This document shows positions 15,772 to 23,270 of a stretch of 23,270 nt of DNA, one piece after another. The DNA comes from CAYZUC01 sp964481705 (GTDB lineage Bacteria; Bacillota; Clostridia; Lachnospirales; Lachnospiraceae). Location: the NCBI GenBank assembly GCA_964481705.1, contig CAYZUC010000044.1, forward strand, positions 1 to 23,270. The letters run 5' to 3'. Within the stretch, counting starts at the first letter, position 1. Every line of letters begins with the position of its first letter. Both the position numbers and the translations under genes were made by a program. The notes under the pieces are model-generated. The model had not been told where the DNA came from. It made no database searches and saw only the letters and a program-made list of their open reading frames with translations.

Positions 15772-16875
15772 TTAGTGAGTGGCATTATAGAGTGCGTGTA
15801 ACTCGGCACAGGTATGCTTGTGAACAAAATATTCTGCTTGACCGGTATATGCCCAGTAGGACATGATATAATCCCATTCAGCCTGCGTGAAGGTAGTGGT
15901 AGCTCCATTCTTGTCGGTGTAGGATACGGTTCCGCCTGTAGGTGCAGGAGCTGGTGCAGGAGCCGGGGTCTCTGGTGCAGGAGCTGGTACCACTTCATTG
16001 TTGGATGGTGTTGCAGCAGCAATTTTCTTGGCATCCTCTGCAGCTTTATCCTGAGCAGCCTTTTCAGCAGCCTTTTGCTCAGCAGCCTTTTGCTCAGCAG
16101 CTTTCTTTTCCTCGTCAGCCTTCTTTTCTTCTTCCTCTTCTCTCTTGGCGTCCTCAGCGGCTTCTTTTTCAGCAGCTTCTTTTGCCGTCTGAACCTCTTC
16201 TTCGGTAGCAACAACTACATAGTCGGATTTAATATAAGCTTCTTTTCCTTCAAACTCAATTTTACTCCAACCATCTTCTGTGCTCTCCAGTCTGGTGAAG
16301 GAATCTCCTTTTTTACAAAGACTTAAAATCTCTCCGTCAGTACTTGGTGTTGCACGAATCTTAACAGTATCTGTTGTCATAATCAGTTCTGTAGTGGGTT
16401 CGTTTTCTGAAACCGTCTCTTCTGGAATTTCTTCCTTAGCGGCTTCAGCCTCTGCAGCGGCATCAAGGGCAGCTTGCTCCTCTGCCTGTCGTGCTGCAAA
16501 ATCTACTATATTATAAGTATATGAATTACTTGAGGTATTACCTTTTTTTAGATTGACGGTAATAGTACCCTCTGAATTCGTGTGGAGTAATGCTTTTCCA
16601 TCACCTGAGATAACAAAAGTTGCAGCAGTTGAATCTGTATAGCATTCAAGAGACTGTAGTTTCACATTGCTCGGATCTGTTTGTATGGAAAAAGAATAAT
16701 CTTGATTTATATCAAGTTCTTCTTCATTGAAATCCGGAGTAATTGTAATCGATTTAATCTTAGTCATGGATTTTGCAAGAACAATACCACCAATTGCAAG
16801 TGCGATCAAAATAACAGCAATTACTGCAATGATGATCATTTGGTTACGGGTTCCTCGTTTGCTTTTTCGCTTCAT
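15772..16875 (-). CDS. Membrane-anchored protein with Ig-like domain, SH3b domain and Ala/Glu/Lys coiled coil
   Basis: A 367-residue surface protein with a very basic N-terminus (MKRKSKRGTRNQ), one transmembrane helix (about 13-35) and the rest outside the cell. Residues 38-125 resemble a bacterial Ig-like (Big_2) domain. About 165-222 is a bacterial SH3 domain (VKIRATPSTDGEILSLCKKG, then GWSKIEFEGKEAYIKSDYV), a fold that often binds peptidoglycan. Residues 223-287 form a low-complexity charged coiled coil with tandem AEQKA repeats, 296-312 are a Pro/Ala linker, and the last 50 residues form a compact aromatic-rich tail (FTQAEWDYIMSYWAYTGQAE, HKHTCAELHALYNATH). GGAG with 7-nt spacing precedes ATG 16875. 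A cell-envelope role is likely; the exact function is unknown. It is convergent with the C1 protease gene. Confidence 0.88.
   Translation of the reverse strand: MKRKSKRGTRNQMIIIAVIAVILIALAIGGIVLAKSMTKIKSITITPDFNEEELDINQDYSFSIQTDPSNVKLQSLECYTDSTAATFVISGDGKALLHTNSEGTITVNLKKGNTSSNSYTYNIVDFAARQAEEQAALDAAAEAEAAKEEIPEETVSENEPTTELIMTTDTVKIRATPSTDGEILSLCKKGDSFTRLESTEDGWSKIEFEGKEAYIKSDYVVVATEEEVQTAKEAAEKEAAEDAKREEEEEKKADEEKKAAEQKAAEQKAAEKAAQDKAAEDAKKIAAATPSNNEVVPAPAPETPAPAPAPAPTGGTVSYTDKNGATTTFTQAEWDYIMSYWAYTGQAEYFVHKHTCAELHALYNATH
16065..16100 (-). repeat. 15-nt in-frame tandem repeat in the coiled-coil region
   Basis: The plus-strand unit cagcagccttttgct occurs at 16065-16079 and 16080-16094 with a third partial copy after it. 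On the coding strand it encodes repeated AEQKA. Because the unit is a multiple of three, copy-number change would alter coiled-coil length without shifting the frame. Confidence 0.75.
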
Positions 16876-16968
16876 TTCTTTTCTCCAATCTGCATGAAAA
16901 TTCTAACTTCAATATAATAGCACATTATGTCGAAAATAAGTAGTGCAAGATGATTTTTTTTGAATTCA

Positions 16969-16997
16969 TTGATTTTGCCCACATGATAAATTATACT
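16969..16997 (+). promoter_or_regulatory. Sigma-A promoter of the small membrane protein gene
   Basis: TTGATT (16969-16974), a 17-nt spacer and TATACT (16992-16997) lie about 90 nt before ATG 17088, leaving an 80-nt untranslated leader. Confidence 0.62.
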
Positions 16998-17087
16998 GTA
17001 GAAAACAAAGTATACGCTCCTTTTATACTTTATGAACTTGTTATGCAATCTATTATGAGCATAAAATGCTTGGGAATGGGGAGAACT

Positions 17088-17678
17088 ATGGGTAATTCTG
17101 AGGATTTGATTGTGAATGGATTTCGATTCGGATCACTGGCAGATGCAGAGACAGCCAGAGAAGAAGAGAAGAAAATAAAGTATATAGCCGAACGGATGAA
17201 CTATGAGGATCCGGTTAGCGTTTTGGTGATTTATAATAAGATGATTATGAATCGTGTTTTTGTTACCCCTGTTGGCAATATTTTTTTGGATGGTGTACAG
17301 AAATTTTTACTACACTCGGACAAAATTGATCCCGAGGAGATTGTTCCTATCCCTTTGTATACCTTATATACTTCAACCATGAATGGAGCGGATGTCCAAC
17401 CAAAAACCAGGATAACACCAAGAAAGGTAGAGAACTTCCGAAAACAATATACGATATCGAAAGCAGTAATTGTTATTCTACTATTGATGGTTGCTGGAAT
17501 GTTTGTGATATCGAATACCGCAAGCAATCCCAATATTTTAAATTATAAAGCAGTTCTCGAAAATCAGTATGCCAGCTGGGAACAAAGTCTGACAGAACGG
17601 GAGAAGAGGATACGAGAAAAAGAACGTGAATATGGAGAATATCTTGAGACAACCGTTGAACAGACAGAAGACGAGTAA
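17088..17678 (+). CDS. Single-pass membrane protein of unknown function
   Basis: A 196-residue protein I cannot assign. Residues 1-120 are a soluble, probably cytoplasmic domain (motifs VNGFRFGSLADAETAREEEK and VSVLVIYNKMIMNRVFVTPV). A single transmembrane helix follows (about 125-142, KAVIVILLLMVAGMFVISNT), then a short linker and a charged coiled coil (about 155-190) probably outside the cell. ATG 17088 is chosen because GGGGAG lies 5-6 nt upstream; the frame is open to 16950 but that stretch overlaps the candidate promoter. No terminator separates it from the response regulator gene 86 nt downstream, so the two may share a transcript. Confidence 0.8.
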   Translation: MGNSEDLIVNGFRFGSLADAETAREEEKKIKYIAERMNYEDPVSVLVIYNKMIMNRVFVTPVGNIFLDGVQKFLLHSDKIDPEEIVPIPLYTLYTSTMNGADVQPKTRITPRKVENFRKQYTISKAVIVILLLMVAGMFVISNTASNPNILNYKAVLENQYASWEQSLTEREKRIREKEREYGEYLETTVEQTEDE

Positions 17679-17764
17679 ATTCACATTTTTAACATATTTG
17701 TTTGTTATGCTTACGAAGTAACAGTAGATGATTTGTAGCAATTTCCATATACGGGGGTGCTTTG

Positions 17765-18442
17765 ATGGACAGAATCAAGATTCTTGTAGTTGATGATGAG
17801 AGCCGTATGAGAAAACTTGTCCGTGATTTCCTTGTAAAGCAAGATTATGATGTTTTAGAAGCTGAAGATGGAAGTCAGGCTTTGGATATATTCTTTGAAG
17901 TAAAGAATATAGCATTGATAATTTGTGATATTATGATGCCAAAGGTAGACGGATGGCAGGTATGCCGTGAGATTCGAGAGTTTTCGAGAGTGCCCATCAT
18001 ACTTTTAACTGCAAAGGGAGAAGAAAGAGATGAATTACAAGGCTTTAAGCTAGGTATTGACGAATATATATCAAAACCATTCAGTCCCAAGATTCTTGTT
18101 GCGAGAGTGGGAGCTCTTTTACGACGTTCCAATGCATTGACTGGTGATGATAAAATTGAGAAGAATGGAATCGTAATAGATAAAGCTGCCCATAGTGTTA
18201 AGATTGATGGAGAAGCTGTGGAATTAAGCTTTAAAGAGTTTGAATTGCTGTCTTATTTTATTGAAAATGCCGGTATTGCATTATCAAGAGAGAAGATATT
18301 GGATAATGTGTGGAATTATGACTATTTTGGGGATGCGAGAACCATTGATACACATGTTAAGAAGCTAAGAAGCAAGATGGGAAGCAAAGGAGACTGTATT
18401 AAGACGATATGGGGGATGGGGTATAAATTTGAAGGTGAATGA
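17765..18442 (+). CDS. OmpR/PhoB-family response regulator
   Basis: A 225-residue DNA-binding response regulator. The receiver domain (1-120) carries the acidic pocket VVDDES, phospho-acceptor Asp55 in ICDIMMPKVDGW, the switch region LLTAKG and Lys104 in SKPFSP. The C-terminal winged helix (about 130-223) has LSFKEFELLSYFIENAG, the recognition-helix region TIDTHVKKLRSKM, and ends IWGMGYKFEG. The start is ATG 17765 after GGGGGTG at 5-nt spacing; a TTG one codon earlier is less likely. The nearest histidine kinase (20666-22171) is the likely partner, though a chemoreceptor gene lies between them. The target genes are unknown. A terminator follows directly. Confidence 0.95.
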   Translation: MDRIKILVVDDESRMRKLVRDFLVKQDYDVLEAEDGSQALDIFFEVKNIALIICDIMMPKVDGWQVCREIREFSRVPIILLTAKGEERDELQGFKLGIDEYISKPFSPKILVARVGALLRRSNALTGDDKIEKNGIVIDKAAHSVKIDGEAVELSFKEFELLSYFIENAGIALSREKILDNVWNYDYFGDARTIDTHVKKLRSKMGSKGDCIKTIWGMGYKFEGE

Positions 18443-18455
18443 TACGTATGTGATA

Positions 18456-18490
18456 AAAGTCACGGGAGTTTTCTCGTGACTTTATTTTAT
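18456..18490 (+). terminator. Intrinsic terminator after the response regulator gene
   Basis: AAAGTCACG (18456-18464) pairs with CGTGACTTT (18475-18483) over a 10-nt loop, followed by ATTTTAT. It separates the response regulator from the chemoreceptor gene. Confidence 0.82.
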
Positions 18491-18513
18491 TTCGATTATT
18501 CGACAAATTTAGT

Positions 18514-18522
18514 TGTTATAAT
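18514..18522 (+). promoter_or_regulatory. Extended -10 promoter of the chemoreceptor gene
   Basis: TGTTATAAT forms an extended -10 (TG, one base, perfect TATAAT at 18517-18522) without a convincing -35, 53 nt before ATG 18576. No flagellar sigma-28 motif (TAAA with GCCGATAA) was seen. Confidence 0.5.
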
Positions 18523-18575
18523 AATTGAAATGTAATAGAATAGTAAGTAAATATAATAGGAAAGAGGTCGACGAT

Positions 18576-20570
18576 ATGAAACTAAAATTTATGCAGACAA
18601 TCAAAGGAAAGCTCACCTGTATATTATTACTTGTAACTATAATTGCTCTTGTTCTGTTGTCAGGGTCAATTGTATTTAGCGCCAATAGTAAGCTTGTTGA
18701 TAGACAGAAAAATGAGTTATCTCTTAACACGAAGGCTTACGCAGAACAATTCAATACCTTTTTGAGTCGAAAAATGCAATTCGTTGAAGGTGTTGCGGAA
18801 AGCACACTTACATACGCGCAATATGATGATAAGGATAAGATTAGGGATACTATAAGAGGGTATAAAACGAACATAGGGAGTGATGTCGCTGACCTTTACA
18901 TTGCTTTTCAAGACCAATCCCTATTCATGATGTCTGGATCAGAGGAGGGATTACCTCCTGATTTTGATGCGAGAACCAGAAGCTGGTATATTTCAGCCAG
19001 TGAGAAAAAGGGTACAATTATATCAGAACCTTATGTAGATGAGGTTAGTAAAAACATGATGATTACCATTGCTTCTCCTATTTATAATGGAAGCGAGCTG
19101 ATCGGCGTCGTTGGTGAAGATGTTTATATTACCGAGATAGTAACTATTATTGAGGGTATTAGTTTTGAACCGGGAGTCTATGGATTTTTAGTTGATAATA
19201 ATGGGAACTATATTTCTCATCCGGATGAGAGCTTTCTGCCAAATGCTGATGGGGCAGTTGCAACGGAGGATAATGTTAAAACAGCTCTAGCAAGTGACAA
19301 GATTGCTTCATTGATTAAAGACTATAAGGGTGAAGCTGTATATTTATCGAAAGCATCCATCGGTGATACGGGATGGACACTCGGGATTGCGATTCCAAAA
19401 GCAAATGTTGAAAAACAGTTATTGTCTCTTATTATCATTGCGTTGATTATTTCTATTATTGTGATTGTCATTATTTTGCTACTGGTCCCGTTTATTGTAA
19501 CAAAGAACCTTGCGCCTGTAGTTAAGATGAAAGAGTTCATTCGCTCCTCAATTTTGAACGAGAAAGACCATAGAAATCATAAGTCAGAAACAGAAGAAAT
19601 CAATTATTTAGTTGAGGTAATGGAGAAGAACTTTATCAATACGATTCGTAAGACAAAAGATGGTGTAAGTCTCATTCGAGATAATCTGGATACAACAGGA
19701 AAGAAAATAACAGCAATATCAGAGAGCATTATGCAGATAAGTGCTGCTATGCAGGAGACTGGTGCAAGCGTTGAGACACAGACCAATTCCATTACTTATA
19801 TAGATACGACGTGCAAGAGTGTCGAAAGTGGTATTGAAGAGATGGCAAGTCAGGCCTCTGAGATGTCAGAGAATGCGAATAAAATTATTACCCGTGTCGG
19901 AAAGATTGTCCCAAGTATAATAAAGAATAAAGATGAGACGGTTCATATGACGGATATCAGTAAGCAGGAATTGAATCGTGCTATCAAAGAAGTGGAATGC
20001 ATTAACGAAATTGTTGAAGTCAGTCATACAATAGAAGGTATAGCCCAACAGACAAATCTTCTGGCACTGAATGCGTCAATAGAGGCAGCAAGAGCTGGAG
20101 AAGCAGGACGTGGATTTGCTGTTGTTGCAGATGAAATCAGACAATTAAGTGAGAATACCAATCGTGAGATTACCAAGGTAAAAGAAATCATTGATAAAAC
20201 AACCGATAATGTTAAAATTCTCAGTGAAAAGAGTGGTGATATCATTGACTTCATTGACAAGACAGTAATTAAGAACTATGAACAGTTTGAAGAACTGGCA
20301 GGAGACTATCAGAAGGATGCTAATTACTATGATGAGGTCAGCGGGAAATTGGGTATGACAAGCGAAGAGCTGAGCGATAACATTCAAAAGATCACAGGAA
20401 AAATTGACACGATTACAGAAAGTCAGGAGAATCTTGAGCAAGGTATCGTTGAGGTCAATGAGAACCTACAGAAGATTACCGAGAGCAGTGAAGAACTGGT
20501 CCGCAATACAGATGATGTTATGGATTGTGCGGAAGAGCTGGAGGATACGGTGAATCAGTTTTCTGTTTAA
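18576..20570 (+). CDS. Methyl-accepting chemotaxis protein with extracellular Cache-type sensor
   Basis: A 664-residue chemoreceptor. An N-terminal transmembrane helix (about 11-33) and a second one (about 283-308, rich in Ile/Val/Leu) bracket an extracellular domain. That domain has features of a double Cache ligand-binding fold (RTRSWYISASEKKGTIISEP, then ITIASPIYNGSELIGVVGED). The cytoplasmic part is a long signalling coiled coil with the highly conserved hairpin tip at about 486-525 (IAQQTNLLALNASIEAARAG, then GRGFAVVADEIRQLSENT) that contacts CheW and CheA. A HAMP segment after helix 2 is poorly conserved at best. No C-terminal CheR-docking pentapeptide is present. GAGG 8 nt before ATG 18576 sets the start. 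No che genes are nearby, so it must use components encoded elsewhere or have a non-motility role. Confidence 0.94.
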   Translation: MKLKFMQTIKGKLTCILLLVTIIALVLLSGSIVFSANSKLVDRQKNELSLNTKAYAEQFNTFLSRKMQFVEGVAESTLTYAQYDDKDKIRDTIRGYKTNIGSDVADLYIAFQDQSLFMMSGSEEGLPPDFDARTRSWYISASEKKGTIISEPYVDEVSKNMMITIASPIYNGSELIGVVGEDVYITEIVTIIEGISFEPGVYGFLVDNNGNYISHPDESFLPNADGAVATEDNVKTALASDKIASLIKDYKGEAVYLSKASIGDTGWTLGIAIPKANVEKQLLSLIIIALIISIIVIVIILLLVPFIVTKNLAPVVKMKEFIRSSILNEKDHRNHKSETEEINYLVEVMEKNFINTIRKTKDGVSLIRDNLDTTGKKITAISESIMQISAAMQETGASVETQTNSITYIDTTCKSVESGIEEMASQASEMSENANKIITRVGKIVPSIIKNKDETVHMTDISKQELNRAIKEVECINEIVEVSHTIEGIAQQTNLLALNASIEAARAGEAGRGFAVVADEIRQLSENTNREITKVKEIIDKTTDNVKILSEKSGDIIDFIDKTVIKNYEQFEELAGDYQKDANYYDEVSGKLGMTSEELSDNIQKITGKIDTITESQENLEQGIVEVNENLQKITESSEELVRNTDDVMDCAEELEDTVNQFSV

Positions 20571-20598
20571 GTAGAATGTGAATTTATTGTGAAATGAA

Positions 20599-20627
20599 TT
20601 GCCTGTAAAATGGAGGACTGCTATACT
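20599..20627 (+). promoter_or_regulatory. Candidate promoter of the histidine kinase gene, overlapping a terminator
   Basis: TTGCCT (20599-20604), a 17-nt spacer and TATACT (20622-20627) precede ATG 20666 by 38 nt. The -10 lies within the upstream arm and loop edge of the chemoreceptor terminator. Confidence 0.5.
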
Positions 20628-20648
20628 TTATGTGTAGCAGTCTTTTTA
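20614..20648 (+). terminator. Intrinsic terminator of the chemoreceptor gene
   Basis: AGGACTGCTATAC (20614-20626) pairs with GTGTAGCAGTCTT (20632-20644) over TTTAT, with two G-U pairs, and ends in TTTTTATT. It separates the chemoreceptor from the kinase gene. Confidence 0.82.
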
Positions 20649-20665
20649 TTAGAAAGGACAAGTAA

Positions 20666-22171
20666 ATGAGACATTCTATTCGAAAACAATTTGCAATCAT
20701 TTTCATTACCCTTATGGCGGGAACGATTGGCTTATGCTGGATTATAAATACTCTATTTCTTCAGGATTACTATGTAAAGAATAAGCAAAAGATTTTAGTT
20801 GGTACTTATGATAAGCTGAATGAATTATTTAATACCGGAGATTACAAATCGGATGAATTTGGAATCGAATTTTCGAAGATATGTAACACAAACAATCTAA
20901 ACGTGGTTGTTGTCGATTCGTCTTTGAATACCATTCTTTCTTCAGTGAGTGAGGAGGAAATGCTGGTTGGAAGACTGATGGATCATCTGTTTCGCGAGAG
21001 TGCCTCCGAGACAGGAAGTGTTTCCAGAAATGAACCACCACCAAAACACAGCAGAATTTTAGTAAATAGTGATAATTATATGATAAAGCTTTCGGCTGAT
21101 CCCAGAATGCAGACGGATTATATTGAATTATGGGGAAGTATGGATAATGGCGATATTATTATCATGCGTACAGCACTTGAAAGCATTCGTGAGAGCGTTG
21201 CAATATCGAATCGTTTTCTGACATATGTTGGTCTTGCCGCAATTGTATTATGTGGAATCATTATATGGTTAGTATCAACCAGAATAACAAAACCCATTTT
21301 GGAATTAGCCGATATATCAGAGAAAATGACCCATTTGGATTTTGATGCAAAGTATACAAGCGGTGGAAAAAATGAGATCGCAATTTTGGGAGAGCATATT
21401 AATCAATTATCAGATACACTGGAACATACGATTTCAGAATTAAAAACGGCAAATAATGAGTTGCAATGTGATATTAAGAAAAGAGAAGAAATTGATGATA
21501 TGAGAAAAGAGTTTTTATCTAATGTCTCACATGAATTAAAGACTCCTATTGCTTTGATTCAAGGATACGCAGAGGGCTTAAAGGAAGAAATTAATGAGGA
21601 TTCGGAGAGCAGGGAGTATTATCTGGAGGTTATCATGGATGAGGCGGATAAAATGAACAGTATGGTGAAGAGCCTAATGACGCTGAATCAATTAGAGAGT
21701 GGAAACGATACAATTTGTATGGAGCGATTTGATATTACTGAGATGGTACGTAACTGTATTCAGTCCGCAGATATCTTAATCAAACAGGCAGAAATAGAAG
21801 TATTCTTTGAAGAGAAGGAATCGTTCTTTGCTTGGGCAGATGAGTTTAAGACAGAGGAAGTATTTATGAACTACCTAAGCAATGCAATTCATTATGCAGA
21901 AGGAGAAAAGAAAATTGAGGTAACTATTACGAAGTTGGATGGAAAAGTACGCGTTTCCGTATTTAATACAGGCAAACCAATCCCAGAGAATGCAGTAGAT
22001 AAGCTTTGGACAAAATTCTACAAAGTCGATAAGGCAAGGACCAGAGAGTATGGAGGAAGTGGAGTGGGACTCTCTATTGTAAAGGCAATCATGGATTCTT
22101 TTCATCAGAAATTTGGACTGCAGAATTATGACAATGGAGTTGCTTTCTGGTTTGAATTGGATTGCAAATAG
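20666..22171 (+). CDS. HAMP-domain sensor histidine kinase
   Basis: A 501-residue transmembrane kinase. Transmembrane helix 1 (about 8-32) and helix 2 (about 190-210) enclose an extracellular sensor of about 155 residues without a recognised fold. A HAMP domain follows (about 210-265, STRITKPILELADISEKMTH), then the dimerisation helix with phospho-acceptor His289 in SNVSHELKTPIALIQGYAEG. The ATP-binding domain shows the N box NYLSNAIHYAEG, a G1 box of the VFNTGKPIP type, FYKVDKAR, and the G2 box GGSGVGLSIVKAIM. All catalytic motifs are intact. AAAGGA with 8-nt spacing precedes ATG 20666. It probably phosphorylates the OmpR-type regulator at 17765-18442, inferred from proximity and family pairing. 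The signal sensed is unknown. Confidence 0.95.
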   Translation: MRHSIRKQFAIIFITLMAGTIGLCWIINTLFLQDYYVKNKQKILVGTYDKLNELFNTGDYKSDEFGIEFSKICNTNNLNVVVVDSSLNTILSSVSEEEMLVGRLMDHLFRESASETGSVSRNEPPPKHSRILVNSDNYMIKLSADPRMQTDYIELWGSMDNGDIIIMRTALESIRESVAISNRFLTYVGLAAIVLCGIIIWLVSTRITKPILELADISEKMTHLDFDAKYTSGGKNEIAILGEHINQLSDTLEHTISELKTANNELQCDIKKREEIDDMRKEFLSNVSHELKTPIALIQGYAEGLKEEINEDSESREYYLEVIMDEADKMNSMVKSLMTLNQLESGNDTICMERFDITEMVRNCIQSADILIKQAEIEVFFEEKESFFAWADEFKTEEVFMNYLSNAIHYAEGEKKIEVTITKLDGKVRVSVFNTGKPIPENAVDKLWTKFYKVDKARTREYGGSGVGLSIVKAIMDSFHQKFGLQNYDNGVAFWFELDCK

Positions 22172-22245
22172 TCACACACGGTGATAAAATTGTCTTATTA
22201 AGAACGTAGATTCCATACAAATAGAAGATAAATGGGGGATAACTC

Positions 22246-22977
22246 TTGAAGAAAACTTACTATATAGTGTTTGCTCTGGCGTTTACGATGCTTTTTACGA
22301 ATGGATGTGCTTTGACGCCAAGCATCAACCTGACAGAGGAAGAGGAACAGAAAATTGTAGGCTATTCAGCAGATGTATTATCCGGCTATGTTCAGGATAA
22401 GAATGACAAGCTTGTAGATACAAAAGAAGCACGTGAACTTGCAGCCAGAGTAGAGGCATTAAAAGAGAGAAACAGAATTCGGGAAGAAGAGGGGACTACG
22501 GAAGAATCTGAATCGGAAGGCGATACGGAGAACTCAGAGGGCAGCAATGGTACCCAGGATATTGCGGAGGCGCTTGGAGTTACCGGTTTTGATATTTCTT
22601 ATTCTGGATGTGAGATATGTAAAACTTATCCTAATGATGGAACATCAGATGATTACTTCAATATGGAAGCAACCACAGAAAATGAGCTAATGGTATTTCA
22701 TTTTGAGATACGTAATGTATCCGATACGGATATGGTTTGCGATATTTTGGACCAAGATCCTATACTTAGAATGATCATGAATGGAAAAGACAAGAAGAAC
22801 GCACTCACAACTCTTTTGCTGGATGATATGGCGACATTAAATGAAGTGATACCAGCAGGACAGTCAAAAGGTGTTGTAGTTATCCTGGAAGTTCCACAAG
22901 GGTACGAAGACAGTGTGGAAACAGTCAGTCTATATGTGAAACGTGGAGAGGAGCAATCTACTATTCCGATAGAGTGA
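22246..22977 (+). CDS. Lipoprotein with C-terminal Ig-like (DUF5067/DUF4352-like) domain
   Basis: A 243-residue predicted lipoprotein. Translation appears to start at TTG 22246, with GGGGG 7 nt upstream and KKTYYIVFALAFTMLFTNGC forming the signal; the lipidated Cys is residue 21. Residues about 65-105 are an acidic linker rich in Glu, Ser and Gly. The rest (about 108-243) is a beta-rich domain (MVFHFEIRNVSDTDMVCDIL, then EVIPAGQSKGVVVILEVPQG) whose pattern recalls the telokin-like domains of DUF4352/DUF5067 lipoproteins; that family call is from memory and tentative. It follows the histidine kinase by 74 nt with no terminator between, so it may be co-transcribed and could assist signal sensing at the membrane. 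Confidence 0.85.
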   Translation: MKKTYYIVFALAFTMLFTNGCALTPSINLTEEEEQKIVGYSADVLSGYVQDKNDKLVDTKEARELAARVEALKERNRIREEEGTTEESESEGDTENSEGSNGTQDIAEALGVTGFDISYSGCEICKTYPNDGTSDDYFNMEATTENELMVFHFEIRNVSDTDMVCDILDQDPILRMIMNGKDKKNALTTLLLDDMATLNEVIPAGQSKGVVVILEVPQGYEDSVETVSLYVKRGEEQSTIPIE

Positions 22978-23012
22978 TTACATATGTAAGCGATATAAAG
23001 ATACTATAAATG

Positions 23013-23047
23013 ACAAGTCCTTTTATAAGGACTTGTTTCCTTGTTTT
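23013..23047 (+). terminator. Intrinsic terminator after the lipoprotein gene
   Basis: ACAAGTCCTT (23013-23022) pairs perfectly with AAGGACTTGT (23027-23036) over TTAT and is followed by a T-rich tail. Confidence 0.85.
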
Positions 23048-23111
23048 ATGAGTTGTTTTTTGGGCAAATATCATGAAAAATGAAAAAGCGAGAAATAATT
23101 TAAAAAAGTTG

Positions 23112-23140
23112 TTGACATTAGTAATTCAGAATGATATTAT
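23112..23140 (+). promoter_or_regulatory. Strong consensus promoter at right edge
   Basis: A perfect TTGACA (23112-23117), a 17-nt spacer and TATTAT (23135-23140), preceded by an A-rich tract (taaaaaag) like a UP element. It is among the best promoters in the window, as expected for rRNA or tRNA operons. Confidence 0.78.
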
Positions 23141-23146
23141 ATACAA

Positions 23147-23270
23147 GTCGCACGGGTGATGGAAAACATTCCGAAGAGCCCACGAAGCTAGATTTTATCT
23201 AGGTTTCACGACAGTTGAACATTGACAAATAAACAGTAATGTAACCCTGAAGATTCTAAAGAATATTCAG
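23147..23270 (+). other. Structured noncoding leader, probably of an rRNA operon (continues beyond window)
   Basis: About 120 nt downstream of the strong promoter contain no convincing ORF but several hairpins: GGG with an inner GGAA/TTCC to CCC (23154-23181), GAAGCTAGAT with ATCTAGGTTTC (23184-23207), GTTGAACATT with AATGTAAC (23214-23245), and CTGAAGATTCT with AGAATATTCAG (23247-23270). TGAACATTGACAA (23216-23228) matches the boxA rRNA antitermination element TGTTCTTTGAAAA of Bacillus at 9 of 13 positions. Together this points to the leader of an rrn operon. A riboswitch or small RNA cannot be excluded because the downstream gene is outside the window. Confidence 0.5.

Noticed and set aside
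16059..16102. Short repeats as a possible CRISPR array
   Set aside because: The units are adjacent 15-mers without spacers and lie in frame in a coiled-coil coding region.
15814..16326. 170-codon plus-strand open frame opposite the SH3b gene
   Set aside because: Its Ser/Leu/Phe-rich composition is simply the antisense of Lys/Glu/Ala codons; it has no ribosome binding site, and the minus-strand protein has recognisable domains.

Overview
The window looks like chromosomal DNA of a low-GC Clostridia member, most likely Lachnospiraceae. The reasons are the AT-rich base use, strong GGAGG ribosome binding sites, a gpmI / eno / secG / rnr / smpB / ssrA core block, and surface proteins with bacterial Ig-like and SH3 domains typical of gut Firmicutes. 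The genus cannot be fixed from the sequence alone. I see no prophage, insertion sequence, CRISPR array or tRNA.

Left region (1-3714, minus strand). One operon encodes a heterodimeric multidrug-type ABC exporter. It starts at a good sigma-A promoter near 3685-3714. A 33-codon leader ORF with a near-perfect ribosome binding site follows, then an intrinsic terminator, then two half-transporter genes (the second runs off the left edge). Short leader ORF, terminator, then a BmrC/BmrD-like exporter is the layout expected of ribosome-mediated transcription attenuation, and it is the most interesting item here.

Central housekeeping region (3776-12140, plus strand). gpmI and eno encode consecutive steps of lower glycolysis, with a 7TM-PAS-HD-GYP c-di-GMP phosphodiesterase-type gene between them. 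Then come secG (Sec translocon), rnr (RNase R), smpB and the tmRNA gene ssrA, which together form the ribosome-rescue and nonstop-mRNA decay module. smpB overlaps rnr, and a complete tmRNA with tag ANNKVALAA can be read.

Cell-surface region (12226-17678). It holds an acidic lipoprotein of unknown function, a large secreted papain-type (C1) protease with Ig-like repeats, a convergent membrane-anchored Ig-like/SH3b/coiled-coil protein, and a small unknown membrane protein.

Signalling region (17765-22977). An OmpR-family response regulator and a HAMP histidine kinase, probably partners, are separated by a chemoreceptor gene. A lipoprotein follows. Clear terminators divide this stretch into separate transcription units.

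Right edge (23112-23270). A consensus promoter drives a noncoding, hairpin-rich leader with a boxA-like element. It is probably the start of an rRNA operon whose genes lie outside the window.
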